Below are positions 37,522-45,726 of a stretch of 64,000 nt of DNA, in pieces. The notes below the pieces were generated by a model. It did no database searches. It was not told the origin of the DNA and saw only the letters and a program-made list of their open reading frames with translations. This stretch comes from Alphaproteobacteria bacterium (GTDB lineage Bacteria; Pseudomonadota; Alphaproteobacteria; Oceanibaculales; Oceanibaculaceae): the NCBI GenBank assembly GCA_018823745.1, contig JAHJHR010000012.1:62001-126000 (forward strand). Direction: 5' to 3'. The position numbers and the translations under genes were made by a program. Numbering within the stretch: position 1 is the stretch's first letter; every line of letters starts with the position of its first letter.

Positions 37522-38328
37522 ATGGCTGATACCTCCCTGCCCAGCCTGCTCGCCGCCGAGGAGCCGCCCGCCTATGAGTGGGTGAACGCGGCCAGCGCCT
37601 CGCCGGTCCTGCTGGTCTGTGACCATGCCAGCAACCGGGTGCCGCGCGCGCTGGGCGATCTGGGTGTCGGCGAGGCGGATCGCAGCCGGCACATCGGCTG
37701 GGATATCGGCGCCGCCGAGGTGACACGGCTGCTGGCCGCCCGGTTCGATGCGCCGGCAATCCTGACCGGCTATTCAAGGCTGGTGATCGACTGCAACCGC
37801 GATCCCAGCGACCCCAGCGCCATGCCGCAAATGGCCGACGGTACGCCGGTGCCGGGCAATGAAGCCCTGTCGGGTTCCGATCGACAGCGGCGCATCGACA
37901 CCCTGTTCAGGCCCTATCAGGCAGAAATAGCCGCGCGTGTCGCCGCGATCCGGGCCAATGGCCAGATGCCAGTCCTGCTGGCGATCCACAGCTTCACCCC
38001 GGTCTTCAAGGGCGCCGAGCGGCCCTGGCATCTGGGCATCCTTTGGAACAAGGACGACCGGATCGCCGGGCCGCTGATGGAAACCCTGCGGGCCGACCCG
38101 GCGCTGTGCATCGGCGACAACCAGCCCTATTCGGCGCGTGAACCGGAAGGCTTCACCCTGGAGCACCATGCCGAACCGGCGGGCCTGCCGCATGTGCTGG
38201 TGGAAATCCGCCAGGACCTGATCAGCGACCCCGAGGGGGTGCAGCGCTGGGCCGGCATTCTCGGCGACGCCCTGGCGGCAATTCTGAACGATCCCGCTCT
38301 GAACCACATATTTCAAGACAGCCAGTAA
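37522..38328 (+). CDS. N-formylglutamate amidohydrolase family protein
   Basis: Zinc amidohydrolase of 268 residues in the HutG/N-formylglutamate deformylase family. VLLVCDHASNRVPRAL, HIGWDIGAAEVTRLLA, SRLVIDCNRDPSD and VLLAIHSFTPVFKG are the successive conserved segments with metal and substrate residues (H, D, R, H). The C-terminal HVLVEIRQDLISD completes the fold. No hut genes are nearby, so histidine degradation is not implied; this subgroup is often placed beside a DUF1244 gene, as here. It starts 10 bases after the tldD stop. Confidence 0.9.
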   Translation: MADTSLPSLLAAEEPPAYEWVNAASASPVLLVCDHASNRVPRALGDLGVGEADRSRHIGWDIGAAEVTRLLAARFDAPAILTGYSRLVIDCNRDPSDPSAMPQMADGTPVPGNEALSGSDRQRRIDTLFRPYQAEIAARVAAIRANGQMPVLLAIHSFTPVFKGAERPWHLGILWNKDDRIAGPLMETLRADPALCIGDNQPYSAREPEGFTLEHHAEPAGLPHVLVEIRQDLISDPEGVQRWAGILGDALAAILNDPALNHIFQDSQ

Positions 38329-38337
38329 GGATATCCC

Positions 38338-38640
38338 ATGACCGATATCGACCCGAAGACCCGCACCGAGCTGGAGGCCGCCGCCTTCCGCACTCTCGTC
38401 GAGCATCTGCGCACGCGCAGCGATGTGCAGAATATCGACCTGATGAACCTGGCCGGCTTCTGCCGCAACTGCCTGTCGAAATGGTATGCCGCTGCCGGCG
38501 CCGAAAAAGGCCTCGACATCGGCTATGAGCAGGCCCGCGAGATCGTCTATGGCATGCCCTATGACGAATGGAAGGCCAAGCACCAGACCGAGGCCTCGCC
38601 AGAGCAGAAGGCCGCCCTCGCCCGGACGCACCAGCACTGA
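38338..38640 (+). CDS. DUF1244 family protein
   Basis: A 100-residue cytosolic helical protein of DUF1244: LEAAAFRTLVEHLRTRSDVQNIDLMNLAGFCRNCLSKWY is the diagnostic core, with a conserved CxxC and K-W, followed by YEQAREIVYGMPYDEWKAKHQ. The structure-known family member is a small dimeric protein of unknown function. The start lies nine bases after the N-formylglutamate amidohydrolase stop, and a GGA lies before it. It is probably co-transcribed. Confidence 0.92.
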   Translation: MTDIDPKTRTELEAAAFRTLVEHLRTRSDVQNIDLMNLAGFCRNCLSKWYAAAGAEKGLDIGYEQAREIVYGMPYDEWKAKHQTEASPEQKAALARTHQH

Positions 38641-38744
38641 TCCATCCACCCTGTATCCGCTTTGCCATTTCCGCATGACTGCCGGCTGAGGCGGCGTGGT
38701 AAGACGCTTGCCTGAAATAACCGTAACCAAGAGGCTAAAGGGCA

Positions 38745-39899
38745 ATGACCCGTTCGGCTGAAAGAATCGACCTTATCTGCACCTCGCCCGGTACCGACCG
38801 CTATCTGACGGTGCAGCGCTACGGCACCCCGGGCGCCCGGCCCAAGGCCTATCTGCAGGCCGCCATCCATGCCGATGAGATCCCGGCCATGATGGCGCTG
38901 CATCATCTGCGCCCGATGCTGGATGCCGCCGACAAGGCCGGCCAGATCAAGGGCGAGATCGTCGTCGTGCCGGTCGCCAACCCGGTCGGTCTGGCGCAGA
39001 ATCTGGCGGGCTATCACCTCGGCCGGTTCGACCTGATCAGCCGCGAGAATTTCAACCGCAACTTCCTCGATGTCGCCACCGGCATCGCCGAGCAGGTGCG
39101 CCCGCTGCTGACCGACGATGCGACCCGCAATGTCGAGATCATCCGTGAGGCGGCGCTGGCCTGGATCGACGCGCAGGGGCCGCGCAACGAGAATGAATCC
39201 CTGAAATTCACCCTGCTGAAGCTGGCCATCGATGCCGATACCAGCCTCGATTTGCATTGCGCCGGCGAGGCGTCGATGCACCTGTTCATCCATGAGGATT
39301 GCTTCAACGAGGGCGGCGCCGATCTGTCCGCCCAGATCGGCTCTATCGCCACGCTGGTCAGCAAGCATTCCAGCGGCGCCCGCGCCTTCAGCCAGGCCGT
39401 CGGTGCCATCTGGGCCGATCTGCGTGAGAAGCTGGCCGATACCGGCAAGCCGATCCCAACCGCCTGCATGTCCGCCACCGTGGAATATCGCGGCCGCACC
39501 GATGTGACCGACGCCTTCGCCAAGCCGGATGCGGAAAACCTGTTCAAGGTGCTGCAGCGGCGCGGCGTCATCGCCGGCGATCCCGGCCCGGTGCCGGCCC
39601 CGCTATGCACGCCCGCCCCGGTCAGCGCCATGGAAGTCGGCTATGCGCCAAAGACCGGCGTGCTGACCTATCACAAGAATCCCGGCGATGTGGTGAAGGC
39701 CGGCGACGTGATCTGCGAGATCATCGACCCGATGGCCGAGGACCAGACCAAGGCCCGCACCCCGGTGAAGACTTTGGCCGACGGCGTGATGTTCGGCCGC
39801 CGCCCGGACCGCGTCGCCCGCCCCGGCATGGTGATCTTCCGCATCGCCTCCGACAAGCCGCTGCCGCACCGCCTGAACCGCCCGGCCCTGGACGACTGA
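38745..39899 (+). CDS. Succinylglutamate desuccinylase/aspartoacylase family deacylase
   Basis: Zinc-dependent M14-like deacylase of 384 residues. The zinc pair is in AAIHADEIPAMMALHHL (HxxE), the substrate arginine region in ISRENFNRNF, and the third ligand in SLDLHCAGEASMHLFIH. The C-terminal beta-barrel domain resembles a biotinyl-lipoyl fold: GVLTYHKNPGDVVKAGDVICEIIDP. This two-domain form is typical of AstE/AspA-like enzymes in alphaproteobacteria that act on N-acyl amino acids, for example ectoine-type compounds, though no ectoine genes are here. GAGG lies upstream of the ATG. The substrate is not determinable from sequence. Confidence 0.88.
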   Translation: MTRSAERIDLICTSPGTDRYLTVQRYGTPGARPKAYLQAAIHADEIPAMMALHHLRPMLDAADKAGQIKGEIVVVPVANPVGLAQNLAGYHLGRFDLISRENFNRNFLDVATGIAEQVRPLLTDDATRNVEIIREAALAWIDAQGPRNENESLKFTLLKLAIDADTSLDLHCAGEASMHLFIHEDCFNEGGADLSAQIGSIATLVSKHSSGARAFSQAVGAIWADLREKLADTGKPIPTACMSATVEYRGRTDVTDAFAKPDAENLFKVLQRRGVIAGDPGPVPAPLCTPAPVSAMEVGYAPKTGVLTYHKNPGDVVKAGDVICEIIDPMAEDQTKARTPVKTLADGVMFGRRPDRVARPGMVIFRIASDKPLPHRLNRPALDD

Positions 39900-39965
39900 G
39901 GCGGGGTCTACAGACCGTCAATCGGACCATGACGATTCTCTTTGGTGCCGCTTCCCCAGTCCGTC

Positions 39966-40000
39966 ACCCCCGGCCCCAAGCCCCACGGGGTGCCGGGGGT
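39966..40000. repeat. Palindromic repeat, copy 1
   Basis: Perfect nine-base arms ACCCCCGGC (39966-39974) and GCCGGGGGT (39992-40000) enclose a second CCCC/GGGG pairing. In reverse complement the flanks read CATGGACC...GGGTGACGG, matching copy 2 at 40047-40069. It may also serve as a bidirectional terminator after the deacylase gene. Confidence 0.65.
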
Positions 40001-40046
40001 CCATGCCTCCGCTTACTGGATGTCGGTCGCGTAAGCTGAAGCCTGG

Positions 40047-40069
40047 ATTCCCGGCACAAGGCCGGGAAT
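40047..40069. repeat. Palindromic repeat, copy 2
   Basis: Perfect nine-base arms ATTCCCGGC (40047-40055) and GCCGGGAAT (40061-40069) around ACAAG. The flanks CCTGGA and GACATT correspond to those of copy 1 in the opposite orientation. The two copies share the intergenic stretch 39900-40121, in which no gene is visible. Confidence 0.65.
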
Positions 40070-40121
40070 GACATTCTGAGTGAGGTCACGAAAGAGGAAG
40101 CGGGATAGGCAGAGGACCGCG

Positions 40122-40661
40122 TTATTCCTTCGCGTCCTGCGGTATCCGGCCCATGACAGGCAGGCCGTCCTTGGCGCTGCGCTCCAGCTTCGGGGCGGTG
40201 TCCATCGGCTTGGCCTTGGTCGGGCCGTCATGCCTGACGCCGCCGGAGAGCAGGATGTTCTCCAGCGCCTTTTCCGTGCCGAGCCGGAATTCCTGGGGTG
40301 CGCGCAGGCTGACCGCCTTCTGCATGGTCTTGCGCAGGGCGACAATCTCCTTGTCGCGCTGTTCCTTGTTGTCGGCCATCGCGGCGGCCATGGCGCGATG
40401 CACGGCGGCATCGGTCGCCTTGATATTGGCCTCGCATTCCAGACGCTGTGCCTCGCCCATGATGAATTTCTTGTAGTCGTTCGGCAGCTTCGGGTTCTTG
40501 GCCAGTTCCATCAGCCGGGCGGCGGCGCGTTCCGCGCCACTGGTATCGGCCTTTTCCGTCATCGCGGCCAGCTGGGCCTTCTGTGCTTCGCACCGCGCCT
40601 TCATGGCGTCGATCAGGCGCTGTTCCGCTTCCGGGTCTTTTTTCTTCGTTGCGGAAAACAT
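40122..40661 (-). CDS. Hypothetical charged helical protein
   Basis: I do not recognise a family. The 179 residues are rich in Lys, Glu, Ala and Met, have no signal peptide or membrane helix, and look largely helical: DPEAEQRLIDAMKARCEAQKAQLAAMTEK and KEQRDKEIVALRKTMQKAV could form coiled coils. Two cysteines occur (about 24 and 76). The C-terminus is Pro/Lys-rich and disordered-looking. A GGGGAG precedes the ATG at 40661 by about 13 bases. It stands alone, flanked by palindromic repeats and by a strongly AT-rich intergenic region shared with gapR. Codon composition is like the neighbouring genes. Confidence 0.65.
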   Translation of the reverse strand: MFSATKKKDPEAEQRLIDAMKARCEAQKAQLAAMTEKADTSGAERAAARLMELAKNPKLPNDYKKFIMGEAQRLECEANIKATDAAVHRAMAAAMADNKEQRDKEIVALRKTMQKAVSLRAPQEFRLGTEKALENILLSGGVRHDGPTKAKPMDTAPKLERSAKDGLPVMGRIPQDAKE

Positions 40662-40679
40662 CGTTTTGTCTCACTCCCC

Positions 40680-40810
40680 ACATTAACCTTAAATATTCTA
40701 AGCGACCAAATGAATGAATGAATCGTTAATCACTGTTGTTATTTTTACAACAGATATTTAGCGGATAAGTCTTCGTGTGTTTTCTTAAATATTTAAGAAA
40801 TTTGACACTA
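40680..40810. promoter_or_regulatory. AT-rich divergent regulatory region upstream of gapR
   Basis: By hand count only 33 of the 120 bases 40681-40800 are G or C, in a genome otherwise around 65% GC. It holds a stem-loop CTGTTGT/ACAACAG (40733-40753), a perfect 20-base palindrome TTTCTTAAATATTTAAGAAA (40781-40800), the phrase TTAACCTTAA (40683-40692) and a TGAA repeat. No reading frame is credible. GapR binds AT-rich DNA, so autoregulation is a plausible inference. Bases 40811-40923 return to high GC and show no other feature. Confidence 0.55.
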
Positions 40811-40923
40811 CCGGCCACCCCTGTTGGTTAATGCGGATTTTCCCGTCTCGCCGCTTGCGGCCCGGCGGGCCTGTCGCTATCGTCCGGCCCAGCAGGCCTT
40901 CCCTGAAAACAAAGGATTCGACC

Positions 40924-41205
40924 ATGTCTGATGTCGGCGGCATTCCGTCGGAGCGGCTGCGCTCCTTCATCGAACGCATCGAGCGGCTGGAGGAGGAAAA
41001 GGCGGCGCTGGCGGCTGATATCCGCGATGTCTTCGCCGAGGCCAAGGGGTCGGGCTTCGACACCAAGATCATGCGCCAGGTGCTGAAGCTGCGGAAAATG
41101 GAAAGCAATGACCGGCAGGAGCAGGAAACCCTGCTCGACCTGTATATGCAGGCCCTCGGCATGATCCCCGGCTCCGGCGCGGAAGACCAGGAAGCGGCCG
41201 AGTAG
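40924..41205 (+). CDS. gapR: GapR family nucleoid-associated protein (DUF2312)
   Basis: DNA-binding chromosome-structuring protein. The 93 residues begin MSDVGGIPSERLRSFIERIERLEEEKAALAADIRDVFAEAKGSGFD and continue TKIMRQVLKLRKM, the DUF2312 core with its long coiled coil and conserved basic helix. GapR in Caulobacter encircles AT-rich, overtwisted DNA and supports replication and supercoil relaxation. The ATG at 40924 has AAAGGA seven bases upstream; the frame is open to 40831 but the extension is Arg/Pro-rich and unlike the family. It lies downstream of a 120-base AT-rich island and converges on a DUF3750 gene. Confidence 0.93.
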   Translation: MSDVGGIPSERLRSFIERIERLEEEKAALAADIRDVFAEAKGSGFDTKIMRQVLKLRKMESNDRQEQETLLDLYMQALGMIPGSGAEDQEAAE

Positions 41206-41218
41206 CAACCGGAGTCCC

Positions 41219-41971
41219 TTACGACGGTCCCTGCGGGAAGCCGATGCGGCCGATTCCGGGCAGCTTGATGGCCGGGGTCAGGAAGTCGATGCCAAGCGTC
41301 AGGCCCAGCAGATTGACCTCCACCCCTTCCTGCAGCGCCAGCGTCACGCCGGCCAGGCCGAACAGGCTGAGCTGCAGGCCGGTATTGCTGGGGGCGACGC
41401 CGAAGATGCCATCGGTACGGTAATCCTTGCCGATGGCGGTCGGTGGCAGGTCGAGCCGCAGCCCCGGCACGTTGCGCGCGACATGGGCGGTGAAGGTATT
41501 GCTGTTCGGTCCCGGCCAGATCGTATAGCGGTCCTTGAACGGATAGCTCTCCGCCGCCGCGACGATCTGCGGAATCAGCGCCGCCGCCTCCGCGCCGCGG
41601 ATATCGACCAGCATCTCCGGAAAATTACCAAACCAATAGGCGTCCGGTGGCCGGTAGCTGCCGATGCGCACTGATTCGCGGCCGCTGGAGACACCCCAGC
41701 CCTCGACTTCATAGCGGGTGAAGCGGTCGGCGCCTTCCGGCTTCACGGCGATCCAGCTATGCACGCCGAAAATGCCACGCCAGTTGAAGGCGCGGGCGGC
41801 ATAGACCTGCACCACCGCCTCCGGCGTGGTGGCGGGGTCGGGGGCGATGCCGGTGGAATCCCGGCGCGCCGTGCTCCAATGCGAATTATCAGCCGACAGC
41901 ACCTTGGCGGCACTGGCCAGGACCGGAAAAATCAGCAGCAGCAGGAAGGCAATCAGCAGAAGACGAATCAT
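41219..41971 (-). CDS. DUF3750 family protein
   Basis: A 250-residue exported or membrane-anchored protein. A short hydrophobic N-terminus (LLLIAFLLLLIFPVLASAAKV) is followed by a periplasmic domain. DUF3750 marks include VVQVYAARAFNWRGIFGVHSWIAVKP, YEVEGWGVSSG, PPDAYWFGNFPEML and YTIWPGPNSNTFTAHVARNVPGL. The conserved His and Asn-Thr-Phe resemble a permuted cysteine-peptidase-like fold, but no catalytic role is proven. It converges with gapR, the stops being 13 bases apart, and follows the EamA carrier gene with 42 bases between. Confidence 0.85.
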   Translation of the reverse strand: MIRLLLIAFLLLLIFPVLASAAKVLSADNSHWSTARRDSTGIAPDPATTPEAVVQVYAARAFNWRGIFGVHSWIAVKPEGADRFTRYEVEGWGVSSGRESVRIGSYRPPDAYWFGNFPEMLVDIRGAEAAALIPQIVAAAESYPFKDRYTIWPGPNSNTFTAHVARNVPGLRLDLPPTAIGKDYRTDGIFGVAPSNTGLQLSLFGLAGVTLALQEGVEVNLLGLTLGIDFLTPAIKLPGIGRIGFPQGPS

Positions 41972-42013
41972 GAATGCTGAAATGGCCCTGCCCGGCGCAA
42001 AAACAATGCGCGC

Positions 42014-42886
42014 CTATGCTTTGCGCGTGAACATGTCCTTTGCCGCCAGCACAGCCCCGCCGACGATCAGCACGCAGGCCAGCGCCAGCAACCCGCTGGC
42101 CTCGCCCTGGCCGGTCAGCACCAGCAGGATGGTCGAGAGCAGTGGCGCGGCATAGCTGAACGCCCCCAGCGCCTTGATGTCGCCGTGCTTTACCCCGTAA
42201 TCCCAGACGAAGAAGGCGGCCCCGACCGGCCCCAGACCCAGCGCCAGCACCGCCAGCCATTCGGCGGGGGAGGCCGGCAGCACCGTGGTCTCGAAGATCA
42301 CATGACAGATCAGTCCGAGCACGGCAGAGACGGCACAGAAACCGCCCACCGCATCGGTCGGCACGGATTTGGTGAACCGGCTGAGCACCGAATAGCCGGA
42401 CCAGGTGAAGGCGCAGGCCAGCGCCGCCAGATAGCCCAGCGCATGTTCCGCGCGGAAGGCGACCTGCCCGCCCCCGGTCACCAGCAGCGCCGCCCCGGCC
42501 AGCCCGGCCAGCGCGCCGGCCAGATGCCACCAGCGCAGCCGCTCCCCCGGCAGCAGCGAGGAGAACAGCACGATCAGCAGCGGCCAGAGATAGGCGATCA
42601 GCCCGGCCTCGACCGGCGGCGCATTGCGCAGCGCCAGGAAATAGAAGAAGTGATAGCCGAACAGCCCGCCAACGCCGAGCAGCCAAACCGGCCAGGGCTG
42701 GCGCAGAAACGCCCTCGGACTCTCGCCCCGGACCGCCCATTTCACGGCGATCATGGCGGTGGCGACGGCGAACGCCATGGCGACCAGCAGGAAGGGCGGG
42801 ATCTTGCCAGTCAGCGTCGTGAACAGCGCCAGCGTCGCCCACATCAGCACCGCCATGCCGCCGATCAGCGTCGCCCGGTTGCTCAT
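42014..42886 (-). CDS. EamA-domain DMT family transporter
   Basis: A ten-helix drug/metabolite transporter of 290 residues built from two EamA repeats. The first includes FLVAMAFAVATAMIAVKWAV, LALRNAPPVEAGLIAYLWPLLIVLFSSLL and LRWWHLAGALAGLAGAALLV; the second includes FTWSGYSVLSRFTKSVPTD and AAPLLSTILLVLTGQGEASGLLALACVLIVGGAVL. It resembles aromatic or other amino acid exporters of the YddG type, but the substrate is not assigned. Its ATG overlaps the MFS stop (ATGA, 42883-42886), placing it last in a four-gene operon. Confidence 0.87.
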   Translation of the reverse strand: MSNRATLIGGMAVLMWATLALFTTLTGKIPPFLLVAMAFAVATAMIAVKWAVRGESPRAFLRQPWPVWLLGVGGLFGYHFFYFLALRNAPPVEAGLIAYLWPLLIVLFSSLLPGERLRWWHLAGALAGLAGAALLVTGGGQVAFRAEHALGYLAALACAFTWSGYSVLSRFTKSVPTDAVGGFCAVSAVLGLICHVIFETTVLPASPAEWLAVLALGLGPVGAAFFVWDYGVKHGDIKALGAFSYAAPLLSTILLVLTGQGEASGLLALACVLIVGGAVLAAKDMFTRKA

Positions 42887-44097
42887 TCCGCCGCCGGCCT
42901 TTCGCTGCGCACCACCATGATCAGGCTCAGCAGCCCCAGCAGCCCGGCCAGCACGATGATCAGGAAGGACGGCGCATAGCCGCCGGTCAGCGTGGTGCTG
43001 GCCGAGAACAGGGCCGGGCCGGCCAGCACACCGGCGAAGGTCATGACCAGCGACCCGCCGGTCGCCATGCCGATCTGCCCTGCCGGTGCCAGCCGGGCGA
43101 CCGCTGCCATATAGACGCCGTTCCAGCCGATCGCCGTCGCCCCCATCAGGATGAACAGCGCATAGAACACCCAGAGCGGCCAGGACGGATCAAGGAAGAC
43201 GATACTGCCCGCGCCGGCGATCATCAGCACGATCAGGATTTTCAGCACCTTCACGCCGCTGCCGATGGCATCCGCCAACCAACCCCAGCCGAGACGGGCG
43301 ACGACGCTGGAGGCCTGCGCCACCGACAGGACCACCCCGGCGGCGATCAACGCGAAATTGGCCTCCTCCACCAGCATCGTCACCAGAAAGGTGGCAACGC
43401 AGAGTTGCGAGAAGGACAGGGTCATCGCGGTCATCGACAGATAGCGCAGGGTCGGGTTGCGCCAAACCAGCTGGATCGCCGCCAGTGGCGACTGGAACAG
43501 CCGCACGCTGCGGTCGCGGTCATCATCCCAGAGCGGGCGCGAGGGTTGCAGTGCCGCCAGCATTGCCAGCGACAGGGCGGCGACCACCAGCATGCCGGCC
43601 TGCCAGCCGAAGGCCACCGTCACCGAAGGCACCAGCAGACCGGCCAGCATGCCGCCCCAGGGCACGCCGGTCTGCTTGATCGAGAAGATCAGGTTGATAC
43701 GCGGGCCGCTGGCGAAGCGGCTCAGCAGATGCGCCGCCGCCGGGTTGGTGCAGCCATAGCCCAGCCCCATGGTGTAGGAGCCGACGATGATCAGCGGCAT
43801 CAGGCCGCTGGCAATCAGCAGCGCGCCCAGCGCGCAGAGCGCCAGGCCGGTCTGGCTGGTGCGGCAGGCGCCCAGCCGGCGCACCATCGCCCCGCCCAGC
43901 AGCGAGGTGGTGATGCCCCCGGCATAGGTCACGGTCACCTGATAGCCGATCAGCGAGGTCGGCAAATCCAGCGCCGTGCCCAGGGCCGGCGCGATGGCGG
44001 CCGGGCTCAGCACCGTCATCGAGGCCAGCGCCTGGGTGATGGTCGTCGCGGCCAGCACCCACCAGATCGATGGCGCGGGAGAGGCAGAGGCGGTCAT
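42883..44097 (-). CDS. MFS transporter
   Basis: A 12-helix major facilitator of 404 residues. The first half carries GAMVRRLGACRTSQTGLALCALGALL in the motif A region and YGCTNPAAAHLLSRFASGPRINLIFSIKQTGVPWGG, which resembles carriers of the CynX/NarK-like group. The second half has a repeat of motif A as GWLADAIGSGVKVLK. The long lumenal-central loop (QPSRPLWDDDRDRSVRLF) is typical. The gene starts eight bases after the MaoC stop and overlaps the EamA gene, so it belongs to the operon led by the tartrate/malate dehydrogenase-like gene. An organic acid substrate is a reasonable guess only. Confidence 0.85.
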   Translation of the reverse strand: MTASASPAPSIWWVLAATTITQALASMTVLSPAAIAPALGTALDLPTSLIGYQVTVTYAGGITTSLLGGAMVRRLGACRTSQTGLALCALGALLIASGLMPLIIVGSYTMGLGYGCTNPAAAHLLSRFASGPRINLIFSIKQTGVPWGGMLAGLLVPSVTVAFGWQAGMLVVAALSLAMLAALQPSRPLWDDDRDRSVRLFQSPLAAIQLVWRNPTLRYLSMTAMTLSFSQLCVATFLVTMLVEEANFALIAAGVVLSVAQASSVVARLGWGWLADAIGSGVKVLKILIVLMIAGAGSIVFLDPSWPLWVFYALFILMGATAIGWNGVYMAAVARLAPAGQIGMATGGSLVMTFAGVLAGPALFSASTTLTGGYAPSFLIIVLAGLLGLLSLIMVVRSERPAAE

Positions 44098-44105
44098 GGG
44101 AAGCC

Positions 44106-44555
44106 TCAGGCCGCCGGGCGGCGGCGGACGATCTGGATCGAGCGATAGCTCATCACCAGCTCGCCATCCTGATTATGCGTCTGGCACTGCATGGTCACGA
44201 AGCCGCGGTCGGGCTTGGAGCCGCTTTCGCGCATCTCCAACACCTCGACCGTGGCGCGGATCGTGTCGCCGGGCCGCACCGGCTTCTGCCAGCGCAGCTC
44301 GTCCATGCCGATGCCGCCCATGCCGGTCTCGCTGACCAGCCCCAGCTGGTAGAACATGCGGAAGCTGCAGGACAGCGTCAGGAAGCCGCTGGAGATGATG
44401 CCGCCGAACGGCCCCGCCTCCGCCGCCACCTTGTCGATATGGATCGGCTGCGGATCATACTGGAAAGCGAAATCGAGGATCTGCCCCTCGGACAGCGTGA
44501 CACCGGCGCTGGTGAAGCGCTGGCCGACGGCGAAATCCTCGAAATAGCGGCTCAT
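44106..44555 (-). CDS. MaoC-family dehydratase
   Basis: A 149-residue hot-dog-fold protein: YFEDFAVGQRFTSAGVTLSEGQILDFAFQYDPQPIHIDKVAAEAGPFGGIISSGF is the MaoC core, with FQYDPQPIHID in place of the AGDxNPxHxD hydratase-2 site (Asp and His retained). RWQKPVRPGDTIRATVEVLEMRES follows. Enzymes of this subgroup can hydrate enoyl-CoA or act on mesaconyl-type substrates. It overlaps the upstream dehydrogenase gene by ATGA (44552-44555). The hydratase and dehydrogenase may handle successive intermediates, but no substrate is defined. Confidence 0.83.
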   Translation of the reverse strand: MSRYFEDFAVGQRFTSAGVTLSEGQILDFAFQYDPQPIHIDKVAAEAGPFGGIISSGFLTLSCSFRMFYQLGLVSETGMGGIGMDELRWQKPVRPGDTIRATVEVLEMRESGSKPDRGFVTMQCQTHNQDGELVMSYRSIQIVRRRPAA

Positions 44556-45613
44556 CCCCCGATGGCCTCCGCGATAGCGTTGCCCAGATCACTGGTCTTG
44601 GCCTGGCCGCCCAGATCGGGCGTCTTCGGCCCGCCGCCCTTCAGCACCTCCTCGATGGCGACCAGGATGGCATCATGCGCCTCCTGGTGACCCAGATGCT
44701 GCAGCATCATGGCGCCGGACCAGATCTGGCCGATCGGGTTGCAGATGCCCTTGCCGGCAATGTCCGGGGCGGAGCCGTGCACCGGCTCGAACATGGAGGG
44801 GTATTTGCGCTCCGGGTTCAGATTGGCCGAGGGGGCGATGGCAATGGTGCCGGTCGTCGCCGGGCCGAGGTCGGACAGGATGTCGCCGAACAAATTGGAG
44901 CCGACGACCACGTCGAACCAGTCCGGATGCTGCACGAAATGCGCAGTCAGGATGTCGATGTGGAACTGGTCGGTCTTCACGCCCGGATAGGCCTGCTTCA
45001 TCGCGGCGAAGCGCTCGTCCCAGTACGGCATGGTGTGGATGATGCCGTTCGACTTGGTGGCCGAGGTGACGTGCTTGCCGCGCGTCATCGCCAGCTCGAA
45101 GGCAAACTTCATGACGCGGTCGACACCGCGCCGGGTGAACACCGTCTCCTGCAGAACGAATTCGTGATCGGTGCCGGCATTGTGACGGCCCCCCATGGCG
45201 GAATACTCGCCCTCGCAATTCTCGCGCACGACGTAATAGTCGATATCGCCGGGCTTGCGGTCGGCCAGCGGGCTGCGCACGCCCTCGAACAGGCGGACGG
45301 GGCGGAGGTTCACATACTGGTCGAACTCGCGGCGGATCGGGATCAGCAGGCCCCAGAGCGAGACATGGTCGGGCACACCGGGCCAGCCGACCGCACCCAG
45401 GAAGATCGCGTCATGGCCGGAAAGCTGCTCGATGCCGTCCTTCGGCATGAACTCGCCGGTATCCTTGTAGCGCTCGCACGACCAGTCGAAATGGGTGAAC
45501 TCATAGTCGATGCCGAATTTGCGGCCGACCGCATCCAGCACTTTCAGCCCCTCGGGCACCACTTCGGTACCGATACCGTCGCCGGGAATCACCGCGATCT
45601 TATGGGCCGCCAT
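44552..45613 (-). CDS. Tartrate dehydrogenase / D-malate dehydrogenase-like (isocitrate dehydrogenase superfamily)
   Basis: NAD-dependent beta-decarboxylating dehydrogenase of 353 residues. IAVIPGDGIGTEVVPEGLKVL is the N-terminal motif, DYYVVRENCEGEYSAMGGRHNAGTDHEFVLQETVFTRRGVDR carries the substrate arginine/specificity region, VTSATKSNGI supplies the active Lys, and VVGSNLFGDILSDLGPATTGTIAIAPSANLNPERKYPSMFEPVHGSAPDIAGK is the metal and NAD site. The WGLLIPIRREFDQYVNLRPVR stretch is characteristic of TtuC/DmlA and not LeuB or Icd. Possible substrates are tartrate, D-malate or related 2-hydroxy acids. It leads a four-gene minus-strand operon and has a 113-base 5' interval to tusA. Confidence 0.9.
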   Translation of the reverse strand: MAAHKIAVIPGDGIGTEVVPEGLKVLDAVGRKFGIDYEFTHFDWSCERYKDTGEFMPKDGIEQLSGHDAIFLGAVGWPGVPDHVSLWGLLIPIRREFDQYVNLRPVRLFEGVRSPLADRKPGDIDYYVVRENCEGEYSAMGGRHNAGTDHEFVLQETVFTRRGVDRVMKFAFELAMTRGKHVTSATKSNGIIHTMPYWDERFAAMKQAYPGVKTDQFHIDILTAHFVQHPDWFDVVVGSNLFGDILSDLGPATTGTIAIAPSANLNPERKYPSMFEPVHGSAPDIAGKGICNPIGQIWSGAMMLQHLGHQEAHDAILVAIEEVLKGGGPKTPDLGGQAKTSDLGNAIAEAIGG

Positions 45614-45726
45614 GCGCCTGTCCTCTCACTGCCTGGGTGTTTGTTTGATATGCGTTGGCCGCAATCTATCGCGGGGTTTGCGCGCGCCGCAAGCCGCCCG
45701 CCCGCAACCCCCTCATGTAAGGAAGC

